From CAZSAT01 sp964604675 (GTDB taxonomy: Bacteria; Myxococcota_A; UBA796; CAJQPC01), in contig CAZSAT010000008.1 in assembly GCA_964604675.1 (NCBI GenBank), positions 1 to 64,000 of the forward strand: a DNA stretch of 64,000 bases. The letters are read 5' to 3'. The stretch's first letter is position 1. Every line of letters begins with the position of its first letter. Made by a program: the position numbers and the translations under genes. Below, in pieces: positions 41,519 to 51,052 of this stretch. The notes beneath the pieces are model-generated. The model saw only the letters and a program-made list of their open reading frames with translations. It made no database searches and was not told the DNA's origin.

Positions 41519-43108
41519 ATGTCGCTGCCGATGCTCCTGGTGGGTCTCCTGCTCGCACCCGCCCATGCGCAGGAGATCAACCTCCGCAACGCGAACCTGT
41601 ACTACGCCGTCGACGACGTCCGTGTGCAGCTCCCGGGCATCCCGCTGGAGCTGGAGCGGGTCTACAACTCGCGCTTCAACTACAACGGGTACTTCGGCTA
41701 CGGCTGGACCACGAACCTCGACATCCGCTCGCAGGACGCCCCGGACGGCGCGGTGGTCGTCACGGACTCCGACGGCTTCCAGCTCTACTTCATGCCCCAG
41801 GGCATGACCCGGCAGCGCATGAAGGAGCGCTTCATCCAGTCCTTGGTGAAGGCGCGCAAGGATCAGGACCAGCGGCTCGGGCAGGAACGGGGCGCCCAGT
41901 ACTACACCGACATGGCCGCCAAGCTCGCCAGCGACGACGCCTTCTTCGACCAGACCAGCTACAACACGATGAGCGGTTGGATCCAACCAGCCGCCGGCGA
42001 CTACATCAGCTTCGACCGCGGCACCGAGCGCATGAAGCGCTCCAGCGACGGCACGGTCGTCCGCACGCGCAGCGACGGCAGCCGCTTCACCTTCGGCCCT
42101 GGCGGCAAGCTGCAGAGCTACGTCGACGTGGGTGGGCGTGGTCTGGAGCTCAGCTACGACCGCGACGGTCAGCTGGTCAAGGTGGGCCACACCGAGGGCG
42201 GGCAGATCGCGCTGACCTACACCGCCGACCGCCGCATCGCGACCATCCTCGACACCGAGGGGCGCCGGATCGAGTACGGGTACAGCCCCACCGGCGACCT
42301 GGTGAGCGTGAAGGGCCCCTCGCCCCGCCAGCTCGCCTACGCCTACGACGACGAGCACAACCTGGTCGCAGCGCGCGAAGCCGATGGCGCCGGGTTCCAG
42401 ATCTCCTACGACAAGCGGCGCGACTGGGCCCGCGCGATCAAGGTGGGCGAGGACGTCACGAAGTACGCCTGGGCCGTGCAGTCCAACGACCAGTACAGCT
42501 GCCAGGTCATCGCGCCGGACGGCGCCACGACCGTGCACAGCTTCGACGACGCGAACCACCGCCAGGTCACCGAGTTCCCCGACGGAACCACCGAGGAGAC
42601 CCTGCTCTCCGAGTGCTGCGCGAAGCCGCTCGAGGTTCGCACCGAAGCGGGCGTCACCCGCTACGACTACGACCGCGACGCCCGGCTCACCGGCGTGCAG
42701 TATCCGGACGGCCGCGAGGTGCGCTTCAGCTACCACCCCCAGTGGTCGCGCATCGTGCAGGCCATGCACAGCGACGGGCGCCGGTACAGCTACACCTACG
42801 ACGGCTTTGGCAACCTGGTCGAGGCCGTGGACGGCGCCAGCCGCGTGTTGAAGCTGCGCTACGGCGACAACGGCAAGGTGGAAGCCGTGCGCGACCAGGA
42901 CGGCCACGACTACCGCTTCACCTACGACGACTACGGCCGGCCCACCGAGATCAGCCGTGGCAGCGACGGCGCCTTGAGCATCGCCTACGGGCTCGGCGGT
43001 GAGATCGCCTCCACCGAGATCGCGGGCGGCGACGGCAGCGTGGACTTCTACGCCGAGCTGCGTGAGGTCCTGTCGATGCTCGAGCCGGCCACCGGCGAGC
43101 TGCAGTAG
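41519..43108 (+). CDS. Secreted YD/RHS-repeat protein
   Basis: The protein has 529 residues. The ATG at 41519 follows AGGAGA, and the signal peptide is MSLPMLLVGLLLAPAHA. The first 110 residues match the DUF6531-type start of RHS proteins (VYNSRFNYNGYFGYGWTTNLDI). At least ten YD repeats follow (YSPTGDLVSV, YDYDRDARLTGVQYPDG, YTYDGFGNLVEAVDG, YDDYGRPTEISRG). There is no hyperconserved RHS core and no extra toxin-like C-terminus; the protein ends shortly after a repeat. It is therefore more likely a surface or scaffold protein than a toxin. Confidence 0.9.
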   Translation: MSLPMLLVGLLLAPAHAQEINLRNANLYYAVDDVRVQLPGIPLELERVYNSRFNYNGYFGYGWTTNLDIRSQDAPDGAVVVTDSDGFQLYFMPQGMTRQRMKERFIQSLVKARKDQDQRLGQERGAQYYTDMAAKLASDDAFFDQTSYNTMSGWIQPAAGDYISFDRGTERMKRSSDGTVVRTRSDGSRFTFGPGGKLQSYVDVGGRGLELSYDRDGQLVKVGHTEGGQIALTYTADRRIATILDTEGRRIEYGYSPTGDLVSVKGPSPRQLAYAYDDEHNLVAAREADGAGFQISYDKRRDWARAIKVGEDVTKYAWAVQSNDQYSCQVIAPDGATTVHSFDDANHRQVTEFPDGTTEETLLSECCAKPLEVRTEAGVTRYDYDRDARLTGVQYPDGREVRFSYHPQWSRIVQAMHSDGRRYSYTYDGFGNLVEAVDGASRVLKLRYGDNGKVEAVRDQDGHDYRFTYDDYGRPTEISRGSDGALSIAYGLGGEIASTEIAGGDGSVDFYAELREVLSMLEPATGELQ

Positions 43109-43109
43109 C

Positions 43110-43820
43110 TCAGCGCCGCGCAGCGGCCTCCACCAACAGCCGGTACGGCGCGGGGTCGTGCAGCTCGGGGTGCCACTGCACGCCCACGCAGAAGTCGTGG
43201 TCCGGGAGCTCGCAGGCCTCCACCACCCCGTCCGACGCCCGCCCGACGATGCGGAGCGCGCCGGGTTGGTCCACCGCCTGGTGGTGGGTGCTGTTCACGA
43301 CCGGCCGCGCTCCCAGCGCGGTGCGCAGCCAGCCGCCCGCCAGCTCCACCTGGTGCCATCCCTCGGCGGGGTCCGTGGGCTGCTCGTGCTCGAGGGCATG
43401 GGGCACCTGGGTGGCGATGTCCTGGAGCAGCGTCCCCCCGGCCGCCACCGCGAGCACCTGCAGGCCGCCGCAGACACCCAGCACCGGGAGGTTTCGGTGG
43501 AGGCAGGCGCGGGCCAGCGCGAGCTCGGTGTCGGTCCGGGTGGGTTCCACGCGGTCCAGCCGCGCCTCCACCGCCTGCCCGTAGTGCGAAGGGTGGATGT
43601 CGAAGTGGCCGCCCGTGATCACCACGCCCTGCACGGCGTCGAGCACCCCGTCGAGGTCGATCGTTCCTGGAGGGAGCAGGACCGGCGTGGCGCCGGCCGC
43701 GCGGACCGCGTGCACGTAGGCCTCTCCCAGGTGCACCTCCGGGCGACGAGGGCGCGTTCGAGGTCCGGGCGCGAGCCCGCTGGGCGCTCGGCGGTCGGTG
43801 GTGACGAGGATCAGCGGCAC
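43110..43820 (-). CDS. Class I glutamine-amidotransferase-type peptidase (PuuD-like)
   Basis: The protein has 236 residues from a GTG at 43820; an ATG at 43853 would overlap the divergent gene's start. The catalytic Cys117 lies in GVCGGLQ, and the C-terminal GVQWHPE has the catalytic His and Glu. THHQAVD and a GGHFDIHPSHYG segment match gamma-glutamyl-gamma-aminobutyrate hydrolases of the PuuD group. Substrate specificity cannot be fixed, and no putrescine catabolism genes are adjacent. Confidence 0.92.
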   Translation of the reverse strand: MPLILVTTDRRAPSGLAPGPRTRPRRPEVHLGEAYVHAVRAAGATPVLLPPGTIDLDGVLDAVQGVVITGGHFDIHPSHYGQAVEARLDRVEPTRTDTELALARACLHRNLPVLGVCGGLQVLAVAAGGTLLQDIATQVPHALEHEQPTDPAEGWHQVELAGGWLRTALGARPVVNSTHHQAVDQPGALRIVGRASDGVVEACELPDHDFCVGVQWHPELHDPAPYRLLVEAAARR

Positions 43821-43842
43821 GCCCCAGAGTACCCTCCCGTTC

Positions 43843-44778
43843 GTGTCCGGCATCGGCGTCATCACCAACCCGCGCTCGCGCCTGAACAAGCGCCGGCCCG
43901 AGCTCGCCCGCCGGCTGGCCTACGTGCTGGGCGACGAAGGTCGGGTGGACACGCCCGCCGACCTGGACTCCCTGCGCGAGGTCGCGGAGCAGTTCCTGAA
44001 GCAGCGCATCGCGGTGCTCGCGATCAACGGCGGCGACGGAACCTCCCACACGGTGCTGTCGGCCTTCCTCGGGGTGTACGGCGACGTACCTCTCCCGAAG
44101 GTCGCGCTGCTCCGCGGCGGCACCATGAACACCGTGGCGAGCGGGCTGGGCATCCGAGGGCGTCCCGAGGACCTGCTCGGTCAGCTGGTGATGCGGTACC
44201 ACGCGGGTGAGCCGCTGCGGTCGGTGAGCCGGGACCTGCTCGTCGTGGACGGCTGCCGGGCGGGCTTCCTCTTCGGGAACGGGCTCGTGTCCAACTTCCT
44301 CGAGGCCTACTACGAGGGCGCCGAGCCGAGCCCGACCAAGGCGGCGCTGTTGTTGGCCCGCGGCATCCTGTCGGTCTTCGTGCAGGGCCCGCTGATCCAG
44401 CGGCTGATGCGACCGGTCCGCTGCACGGTCACGGTCGATGGCGAGCGCTGGCCGGAAGCCGAGTGGACCGCCGTGGTGGCGGGCACCGTGGACGACATCG
44501 GCCTGGGCTTCCGCCCTTTCCACCGCGCCCCGGAGTACCCCGGTCACCTGCAGGCCCTGGGGTTCGCGTGTTCCGCTGCGCAGATCGTGGGGCTGTTGCC
44601 TCGCATCCGACTCGCTCGCCCCCTGCGGCATCCACTCGTGCAGGACAGCCTCGCCACCCACGTGGTGTTGGAGGCCGAGGAGCCCATCGCCTACATGATC
44701 GACGGGGACTTCCACCAAGGCGGGCAACGGGTCGAGATCGGCCTGGGACCCCGGGTGGAGCTCGTGTTGCCAGACTGA
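43843..44778 (+). CDS. Diacylglycerol-kinase catalytic-domain lipid kinase
   Basis: The protein has 311 residues from a GTG. The start ITNPRSRLNKRRPELARRLAYVLG and the nucleotide motif NGGDGT (62-67) are typical, followed by LRGGTMNT and a C-terminal two-layer beta domain ending in YMIDGDF. Family members phosphorylate diacylglycerol, sphingoid bases or ceramide; the substrate is not clear here. The start is only 22 nt from the divergent PuuD-like start. Confidence 0.92.
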   Translation: MSGIGVITNPRSRLNKRRPELARRLAYVLGDEGRVDTPADLDSLREVAEQFLKQRIAVLAINGGDGTSHTVLSAFLGVYGDVPLPKVALLRGGTMNTVASGLGIRGRPEDLLGQLVMRYHAGEPLRSVSRDLLVVDGCRAGFLFGNGLVSNFLEAYYEGAEPSPTKAALLLARGILSVFVQGPLIQRLMRPVRCTVTVDGERWPEAEWTAVVAGTVDDIGLGFRPFHRAPEYPGHLQALGFACSAAQIVGLLPRIRLARPLRHPLVQDSLATHVVLEAEEPIAYMIDGDFHQGGQRVEIGLGPRVELVLPD

Positions 44779-44854
44779 CGGGGCCTTTCTCGGGCGCCGC
44801 CCTATCGAAGGTGCGCGGCCGATCCGTCCCTGGTGGTGTACCCGGAGGAACACG

Positions 44855-45940
44855 ATGGACATCCGGCTTCGTCCACTCCAGACCCTGCAAGATGCCAAGG
44901 CCCTGGCCCGCTGCGTCTACGAGGTCTACGGCCTGACCTTCCACCGCAGCTACCTCTACGAGCCCGAGCGCACGCTCCAGCTGAACCGTGAGGGGCACCT
45001 CACGTCGATCATGGCGATGGACGGCGACGTCTGCGTCGGCCACGTGGCGCTCATCAGGCCCTACTACGAGTACAGCCAGGCCGGCACACCGGTGGCCGGT
45101 GACTCGGTGCGCGAGATCGGCCTGATGATGGTGCAGCCGCGCCTCCGCGAGCAGCAGCTCCAGGGGCGCCTCACCGCCGCTGCGCTGGGCTGGGCGCGGG
45201 AGCAGCCGCAGCTCGAGGGTGTCACCTCCCGGTGCGTCACCCACCACACCGCGAGCCAGCGGCAGGCGCAGAAGGTGGGCGCGGTGCCGACCGCGATGTT
45301 CCTCGGCGGCGTGCCCTTCTGGGTGCAGTACGAGAGCGCACGCGGCCCCGATGCCCGGCAGCCCATCTCCACGCTGTCGTACTTCTCCACCTGGCGCGGC
45401 CTGAGCCCGGCCGAGGTCTACGTGCCCGAGATGGACAGCGACCTCTACCACCAGATCTACGCCCGCATGGAGCAGTCGCGTGACCTGCGAGACCCTGCCG
45501 CGGGCCCGGAGCTCGGGCCGGCGAGCGAGGTGCGGGTGCACTTCGATCCGCACAAGCAACAGGGGCGCATCCACGTGCTCACCGCGGGCCCGGACGTCGA
45601 GCAGGTCGTGCTGCAGCGCTACCGCTGGCTGATGGCCGGTCGCATCCGACACGTCACGCTGATGGCTCCCCTGTCGAGTGCCTTCACCGCCCGTGCGGTG
45701 AGCGCCTGGAAGGGCGAGGGCATGATCTTCGGCGGCGTGCTGCCGGCGCTCCATGCGGGCGACTGCCTGCTGCTGCAGGGGCTGCGGCTGATGACCGTGG
45801 ACGAGCGCTACATCGAGGTCATCGACCCGCTCGGCGCCGCCATCAAGGAGCGCTGCGTCGAGGACTGGCAGTTCGCGCGCGACCTGCCGGAGCCCGAGGT
45901 CGACTTCGGCGGCTACGCGTCGCCGAGCCTGACGCTGTAG
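44855..45940 (+). CDS. GNAT-fold N-acetyltransferase, two-domain
   Basis: The protein has 361 residues. The N-terminal GNAT fold (about 1-170) has VREIGLMMVQPRLREQQLQGRLTAAAL, matching the acetyl-CoA-binding motif region (Q/RxxGxG/A type). The C-terminal half (about 195-350) is a second alpha/beta domain that often accompanies this group and has no clear catalytic motif. The substrate is unknown. Its last 28 nt overlap the end of the cyclase gene on the other strand. Confidence 0.85.
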   Translation: MDIRLRPLQTLQDAKALARCVYEVYGLTFHRSYLYEPERTLQLNREGHLTSIMAMDGDVCVGHVALIRPYYEYSQAGTPVAGDSVREIGLMMVQPRLREQQLQGRLTAAALGWAREQPQLEGVTSRCVTHHTASQRQAQKVGAVPTAMFLGGVPFWVQYESARGPDARQPISTLSYFSTWRGLSPAEVYVPEMDSDLYHQIYARMEQSRDLRDPAAGPELGPASEVRVHFDPHKQQGRIHVLTAGPDVEQVVLQRYRWLMAGRIRHVTLMAPLSSAFTARAVSAWKGEGMIFGGVLPALHAGDCLLLQGLRLMTVDERYIEVIDPLGAAIKERCVEDWQFARDLPEPEVDFGGYASPSLTL

Positions 45941-47901
45941 AGAGCCACGGGCTCCGAGCGCCCGCGCAGCTCGTGCTCGCCGAGGGGCTCGAGCCAGTCG
46001 CGGGGAAGGTGCTCGGCGGCCTGGGCGGTGAGCACCACGCTCCCCGGCTCGGCCAGCGATTCCACGCGGCTGGCGGTGTTCACCACGTCGCCGATGAGCG
46101 TGTACTCCACCCGGCTCGGGCTGCCGATGTTGCCGGCGACCGCTTCGCCGAAGTGCACGCCGATGCGGATGGCCAGCCCGGCGAAGCCGGTCCACGCTGC
46201 GCTCTGCTGGAGGCCGGCCACCGCGTGCTGCATGGCGCGTCCGCACGCCGCCGCGCGGACTGCCGGGTGCTGGTCGTGGCCCTCTGGAAAGGCGATCATC
46301 ATGCCGTCGCCCATGCGCTTGTCGAGGATGCCCTGGTGGGCTTCGATCAGCGGGTCCATCTCCCCGAAGTAGCGGTTGAGCAGGGTGACGACCCGCTCGG
46401 GAGCCAGCTGCTCGGCGCTGGTCGTGAAGCCCACGATGTCGGAGAACAGCACCGCCGCCGGGCGCTTCGTGCCCCCGAGCTTCAGGGCCTTCTCGGGGTT
46501 GTCGAGCACCTCCTGGGCCACGTTCGGCGGCAGGTACTGCGCGAACTTGCGGGACACCGCGAGCGACTGCTTGAGGCTGCGGAAGAGCCGCGCGTTCACC
46601 AGCGCGAGGCCGACGTGGTTCGCCACGCCCTCGCAGAGGTGCACGTCGGCGCTGCCCATCGAGTCCGACTCGTCGCCACGGTCAGCGATGAGCATGCCCA
46701 GCGGGCGGTCGCCTTCGGCATCGCGGATCGGGGCGGCGACGTAGCGGGAGAGGCGGATGTCGCGGATGACCTGTTGGGTGGCGGGCCGTTGCCGGTCCAC
46801 GTAGGCGTCGTCCACCTCGATCAAGCGGGTCTCGCCGGTGGCCATCAGGACCTTGAAGCTGTCGGCCGCCTCGGTCGCGCTGTCGAAGGGCACGCTGAAG
46901 TTGGCCAGCGCACGCTCTTCCTGCTCGGAGTAGCCGTCGGACGCAGCCAGGGAGAGCACGGTGTCGTCGCGGAGCAGGATGGCGGCGCGTCGGAAGCCCA
47001 TGCGCCCGCTCCTCAACAGGTTCACGGTGCGCTCGAGCAGGAGGTCCTCGTCGACGATGCTGAGGATCTGGTTGGTGACGTCGCTGAGCACGTCGAGCCC
47101 GTGGGCCCGCTTGCGGCCCTGGTCGAACTCGTCCTGGAGCGCGCCGTAGGTCGTCTCGAGGTAGGCGTTGCGTGAGTTCAGGTGCGTGCCCAGGCGCATC
47201 ATGGACAAGAGGTAGGCCAGGAGTCCGAGCCCGCCCAGGCCGGCCACCAGCGGACCGGCCGCGTAGCCGAAGCCCACCACGCCCAGCAGGGCCAGCGTGA
47301 CCACGCTGGGGAGCACGACCTGCTCGACCTTGGAGCGGTGCAGCCAGGTGAGCTCGTAGCGGCAGCAGGCGCCGCCGACGAGGCTGCACTCGGGGTGCTC
47401 GACGCGGGCCAGCGGGAGGCCCCAGAGCTGCGGAAGGCCAGCGAGCGTGCCGGCTCGGTTCTCGCAGAACCCGATGTGGTCCTGGTGTCCGGGATCCATG
47501 TGCCAGGCGATGGTGGCCGTGCCGGCACCGCGGGACTCCACCACCCAGTGGCCCACGCGGTTCAGGTCGCCGGAGCCCTTGGCGATCAGGTCGAGGGTTC
47601 CACCCGGCGTGCCCAGCCCGCGCGCGAGGTACCAGAAGGTGCCCAGGTAGCGGGCATCGCGGCTGTAGGCGATGCCGGCCTTCCGGGTGATGGCCGGGTC
47701 GCCGGTCACCGCCACGGCGAGCTCGTTGATCCGCACGGTGAGCGCCAGGTCGACCCAGTTCTCGTCGTCGCGGATCGTGGAGATCGTGGTGCCCGCGCGC
47801 TCGGCGAGCTGCTCCAGGCCCTCGGGTCCGATCTGGTCCTCGATGACGTCGAGCAGGGGCGCCAGCAGGCGCACCGACAGGTGTTTGTCGAGCTCAGGCA
47901 T
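45913..47901 (-). CDS. Membrane class III adenylate/guanylate cyclase with sensory and GAF domains
   Basis: The protein has 662 residues. An N-terminal sensory domain (about 1-195) ends in a two-cysteine motif (EHPECSLVGGACCRYELTW) seen in V4R-like regulatory domains. Two membrane helices (about 202-240) come next, then a GAF-type domain (about 265-430). The C-terminal cyclase domain (about 455-655) has metal Asp in LFSDIVGFT and a second in DKRMGDG, plus EYTLIGDVVNTASR, whose Asn and Arg stabilise the transition state. A Lys precedes the GDG, favouring ATP. Its ATG directly follows the FHA gene's TAG, so the two are coupled. Confidence 0.9.
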   Translation of the reverse strand: MPELDKHLSVRLLAPLLDVIEDQIGPEGLEQLAERAGTTISTIRDDENWVDLALTVRINELAVAVTGDPAITRKAGIAYSRDARYLGTFWYLARGLGTPGGTLDLIAKGSGDLNRVGHWVVESRGAGTATIAWHMDPGHQDHIGFCENRAGTLAGLPQLWGLPLARVEHPECSLVGGACCRYELTWLHRSKVEQVVLPSVVTLALLGVVGFGYAAGPLVAGLGGLGLLAYLLSMMRLGTHLNSRNAYLETTYGALQDEFDQGRKRAHGLDVLSDVTNQILSIVDEDLLLERTVNLLRSGRMGFRRAAILLRDDTVLSLAASDGYSEQEERALANFSVPFDSATEAADSFKVLMATGETRLIEVDDAYVDRQRPATQQVIRDIRLSRYVAAPIRDAEGDRPLGMLIADRGDESDSMGSADVHLCEGVANHVGLALVNARLFRSLKQSLAVSRKFAQYLPPNVAQEVLDNPEKALKLGGTKRPAAVLFSDIVGFTTSAEQLAPERVVTLLNRYFGEMDPLIEAHQGILDKRMGDGMMIAFPEGHDQHPAVRAAACGRAMQHAVAGLQQSAAWTGFAGLAIRIGVHFGEAVAGNIGSPSRVEYTLIGDVVNTASRVESLAEPGSVVLTAQAAEHLPRDWLEPLGEHELRGRSEPVALYSVRLGDA

Positions 47902-50900
47902 CTACGCGGTGCGGAGCTCGTAGACCGCGTTTCCCGCGATGAGCCGGTCGCCGCTCGTCAGCGTGATGAGCCGCCCGTCTTCCGGGGCCGTGCGGAACGT
48001 GCCCCGGGTGGTGATGAAGAAGGGCTGGTAGCCCTCGCTCGACTTGTAGCTGCCCAGGTAGTCCCGCAGCACCACCTCCTGACCGTCGAAGCTGGCGCGG
48101 AGGGCGATCGGACCCAGGTCCAGGTCGCGCACGTCGTGGAGCGGCAAGCCCACCGTGAACAGCGCTTCTGTGAGGCGATCCTCGGCGTCGATGGCGAGCA
48201 GGCGCGAGCGGGGATCCGGCAAGGTCCGGTCGTCCTGGAGCTGCAGCACCACGGCGAAGTCTTCCTCGCCGTCGCTGTCTCGGCGCACGATCTCGATGGT
48301 GGCGCCCTTGAGATCCTGCGCCTCGGTGACCTCCTCGTCGCCCTTCAACAGGCGCACGTCGTCGGACTGCAGGACCGTGCCGCTCACGCGACGACCGCGA
48401 ACCTTCAGCGCCAGGTAGTCGGCGGGCTCGAAGATCTGGCTGGTGCTCGATCGGGTGTGCGGGACGCCGATGTCGGCCATCGAGTGGTTGCCGATGGTCA
48501 CCCGTCCCGCGACCATCCAGCCCACGAGGACGAGGCGAGCGGGCCGTGCGCACTCCAGCTGCCAGCGGGCCTCGTCGATGACGAGCACGCGCTTGCTCAC
48601 GGGCCCGGCCTGCCGGGCGCGCGAGCCCGTGGTCTTCGGAGGCGTGACCTCGGGTTCCTCCGGCGCCGCGGCGGCGGCTCGCGCGGCGGCCTCGGCGTCC
48701 TTGAGGGCCTGTGGCTCGATGGGATCGAAGCCCAGGATCGAGTCGAAGCCGCGCACCTTGAAGCGGGGCGACTCGGGCGCGCGGCCGCCGGCGTCTTCGC
48801 CCAGTCCGACCGCGGGCGGAAGATCCGCTGCGCCGAGGCCCTGGGCCCTCGGCGGCGCGCGCTTCGGCACGGGCGGCGGTGCTTCATCGGCGGGCCCAAC
48901 GCTTCCGTCGTCGTCGATGTTGCCGGTCTCGTCGGTGATCATGAGGTTGATCGGCGTGTCGAGGATCGAGTCGTAGCCGGGCACGTCGAAGCGGGGCGAC
49001 GCGGGCGGCTTGGCGGAGCGCTCCCCCAGACCGGCGGCCGGGGGGGCGTCGACCGGGGCGGCCGGCTCGAAGGGCGGTGGCGAGGGCCGGGTGCTGTCGC
49101 CGGGGTTGGTGTCGGCCGCGCCGGCCAGCATCGACGCTGTGAGCTCCTTCTTGGGCGGCGCTTGCTCGGGCGGGTAGCTCACGTGGAACAAGCAGTTGCC
49201 GACCAGGAGCTCGTCTCCGGCATGGAGCTGGAGCTCGGTCACGCCCTTGGTTCGGCCTTGGGTCGGGAAGAGCGTGAGGAGCTCGCCTCCCCGGCGGATG
49301 TAGGTCGAGCAATGCCGGGCGATGGAGCGCAGCGTGGGCTGCTCGGCGAGGTCGATCTCGGCGTGCTCGGAGGCGACCATGATCGAGTCGGTGTAGAAGC
49401 GGCTCTTGGGGATCTCCCCGCTGCGGGTGCGGATGGTGCCCCCGCTGACGGCGCTCTCCAGCCAGGCGATGTTGTCGTTGTGCGGCTCGTCGGGGAGACG
49501 GACCTTGCACCGACGGTCGCGGCCGACGCGGTACCGGCCACCGAAGACCATGTGGATCGAGCTCGCCGGACGCCTCAGCTCCGCGAGGTACGGCCAGCCG
49601 TCGGGCCCGCTTCCGCTCAGGTCGGCGTACTCGAGCTGGGCTCCGCCGACCTCGATGGTGGCGCGGCTGCCGAGGTCCAGGGGGCGCTCCATGTCGGGCA
49701 CCTGGCCATCGACCCGGACGTCGGGTTCGTGCACGACGAGGTGGACCTTGTTGTCCCTCACCCGGAACGTGGCGGCGCGGTCGCGGCCCGAGGTGGTGAC
49801 CTGGCAGGTGCCCGTGACGTACACGTCGTAGCCGTTCATGAAGCGTGAGAAGTGCACGCGTTGGAGCAGCGCGCCGCGCTCGCGGAGCGTGAGGATGCGC
49901 TCGCGGATGGTCTCCGGCACGATGGTCTTGGTGCCGGGGAGCTTCATGCCGCCCGCCGCCTTCTCGACCGGCGCGGGGGGCGCAGCACCCGGTGCCGCCG
50001 CATCGGCGAAGGGGATCGTGCGTGCCTTCCTGCGCCCTGCGGGAATCGCCACGATCTGGTCTTCGTCCGGCAGCTTGATGGGCTCGGGCTCGATGTACGT
50101 GGTCTCGAGCACCGCGAGCACGAGGTGCGCCACGGGGTCGCCGTCGCGGGACTGGATCGTGAGCACCGAGGGGCCGCCCGTCTCCTCGTCGGAGGTGACC
50201 TGGAAGCGGTCCTGGGCGTCGGGGTTGACGATGTGGACGAAGGTGCCGTCGAGGTATTGCTGCAGGCGGTACAGGGCCGGCACCTGCAGGGCGGGGTGCG
50301 AGAAGCCGTCCAGCCAGTGGCTGCCGACCGTGAACATCACCTGATCGGAGTGCAGGAACCCGACCTCGCGGTAGCCGTCCCACGCGCCCGGGATGTTGAG
50401 GTGGACCGCGATGATGCGGCGCGAGGTGTTGATCGGGCCGGTGTAGAAGTTGGGCAGCAGGCCCGTGGCGAACTCGCCTTCTGCGAGCCCCAGCCGTCGC
50501 CCTCCCATCTCGGGGCTGCCGTCGCAGATGAAGCCGAAGCGCACCGGGCGCGAGGCGTAGAGCACCTCGAACCCTTCCGCGTCGCAGAACCCCCGGAACT
50601 CGGAGGACAGGAGCCTCGAGGCGCCGTCGGCCCAACGCTCGGCCACCCGGTCGAAGGTGCGGCGGTGGTCGCGCTCGTTGACCACGACGAGGATGTCGGT
50701 GAAGCCCGCCGGGCCCTCGCCGCGGACGTCCTGGAGGTGCGTTCGGAGCCCCACCCGTCGGCCACTGGGGCTGCGCGCGGCCCAGAGCACCGCGGGATCG
50801 GTGACGAAGTCTTCGTCGGTGCAGTGGCGCCGGAGCCGAGGGTGGAAGAAGGTGTCGTCGTCTTCGAGCGGGAGCACGTCCTCCAGCTCGCCGGAGAGTC

Positions 50901-50955
50901 CGGCCGTGGGCCCCGTCGAGAAGAGCCGCGCGATCCAGTCGGTGAACTGCGCCAT
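47902..50955 (-). CDS. Large protein with FHA domains, unknown signalling role
   Basis: The protein has 1017 residues, without signal or membrane segments. The first 320 residues have no recognised family. An FHA-like fold is readable near residues 465-600 (GGRYRVGRDRRCKVRLPD, HNDNIAWLES, then HAGDELLVGNCLFHV), and a second FHA-like region lies at the C-terminus (GRVTIGNHSMADIGVP, then GDRLIAGNAVYEL). A disordered Pro/Ala region (about 600-780) holds two copies of a linear motif: GLGE, spacer, SPRF-x-V-x-G-[YF]-DSIL. FHA domains bind phosphothreonine, so a kinase partner is likely. The cyclase gene starts at its stop codon. Confidence 0.82.
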   Translation of the reverse strand: MAQFTDWIARLFSTGPTAGLSGELEDVLPLEDDDTFFHPRLRRHCTDEDFVTDPAVLWAARSPSGRRVGLRTHLQDVRGEGPAGFTDILVVVNERDHRRTFDRVAERWADGASRLLSSEFRGFCDAEGFEVLYASRPVRFGFICDGSPEMGGRRLGLAEGEFATGLLPNFYTGPINTSRRIIAVHLNIPGAWDGYREVGFLHSDQVMFTVGSHWLDGFSHPALQVPALYRLQQYLDGTFVHIVNPDAQDRFQVTSDEETGGPSVLTIQSRDGDPVAHLVLAVLETTYIEPEPIKLPDEDQIVAIPAGRRKARTIPFADAAAPGAAPPAPVEKAAGGMKLPGTKTIVPETIRERILTLRERGALLQRVHFSRFMNGYDVYVTGTCQVTTSGRDRAATFRVRDNKVHLVVHEPDVRVDGQVPDMERPLDLGSRATIEVGGAQLEYADLSGSGPDGWPYLAELRRPASSIHMVFGGRYRVGRDRRCKVRLPDEPHNDNIAWLESAVSGGTIRTRSGEIPKSRFYTDSIMVASEHAEIDLAEQPTLRSIARHCSTYIRRGGELLTLFPTQGRTKGVTELQLHAGDELLVGNCLFHVSYPPEQAPPKKELTASMLAGAADTNPGDSTRPSPPPFEPAAPVDAPPAAGLGERSAKPPASPRFDVPGYDSILDTPINLMITDETGNIDDDGSVGPADEAPPPVPKRAPPRAQGLGAADLPPAVGLGEDAGGRAPESPRFKVRGFDSILGFDPIEPQALKDAEAAARAAAAAPEEPEVTPPKTTGSRARQAGPVSKRVLVIDEARWQLECARPARLVLVGWMVAGRVTIGNHSMADIGVPHTRSSTSQIFEPADYLALKVRGRRVSGTVLQSDDVRLLKGDEEVTEAQDLKGATIEIVRRDSDGEEDFAVVLQLQDDRTLPDPRSRLLAIDAEDRLTEALFTVGLPLHDVRDLDLGPIALRASFDGQEVVLRDYLGSYKSSEGYQPFFITTRGTFRTAPEDGRLITLTSGDRLIAGNAVYELRTA

Positions 50956-51052
50956 CTACCTGCCTCTTGCCCGGGAAAGGTAGCGCGTTTCTCCGCAGCC
51001 GGGCGTTAGACGGGGCGCGTTTCGTCGCGTGGGTGCGCGATTGGAGGTCTTG

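Noticed and set aside
41519..43108. Polymorphic toxin with adjacent immunity gene.
   Set aside because: No toxin-like C-terminus is present, and the next gene is a convergent PuuD-like enzyme, not an immunity protein.
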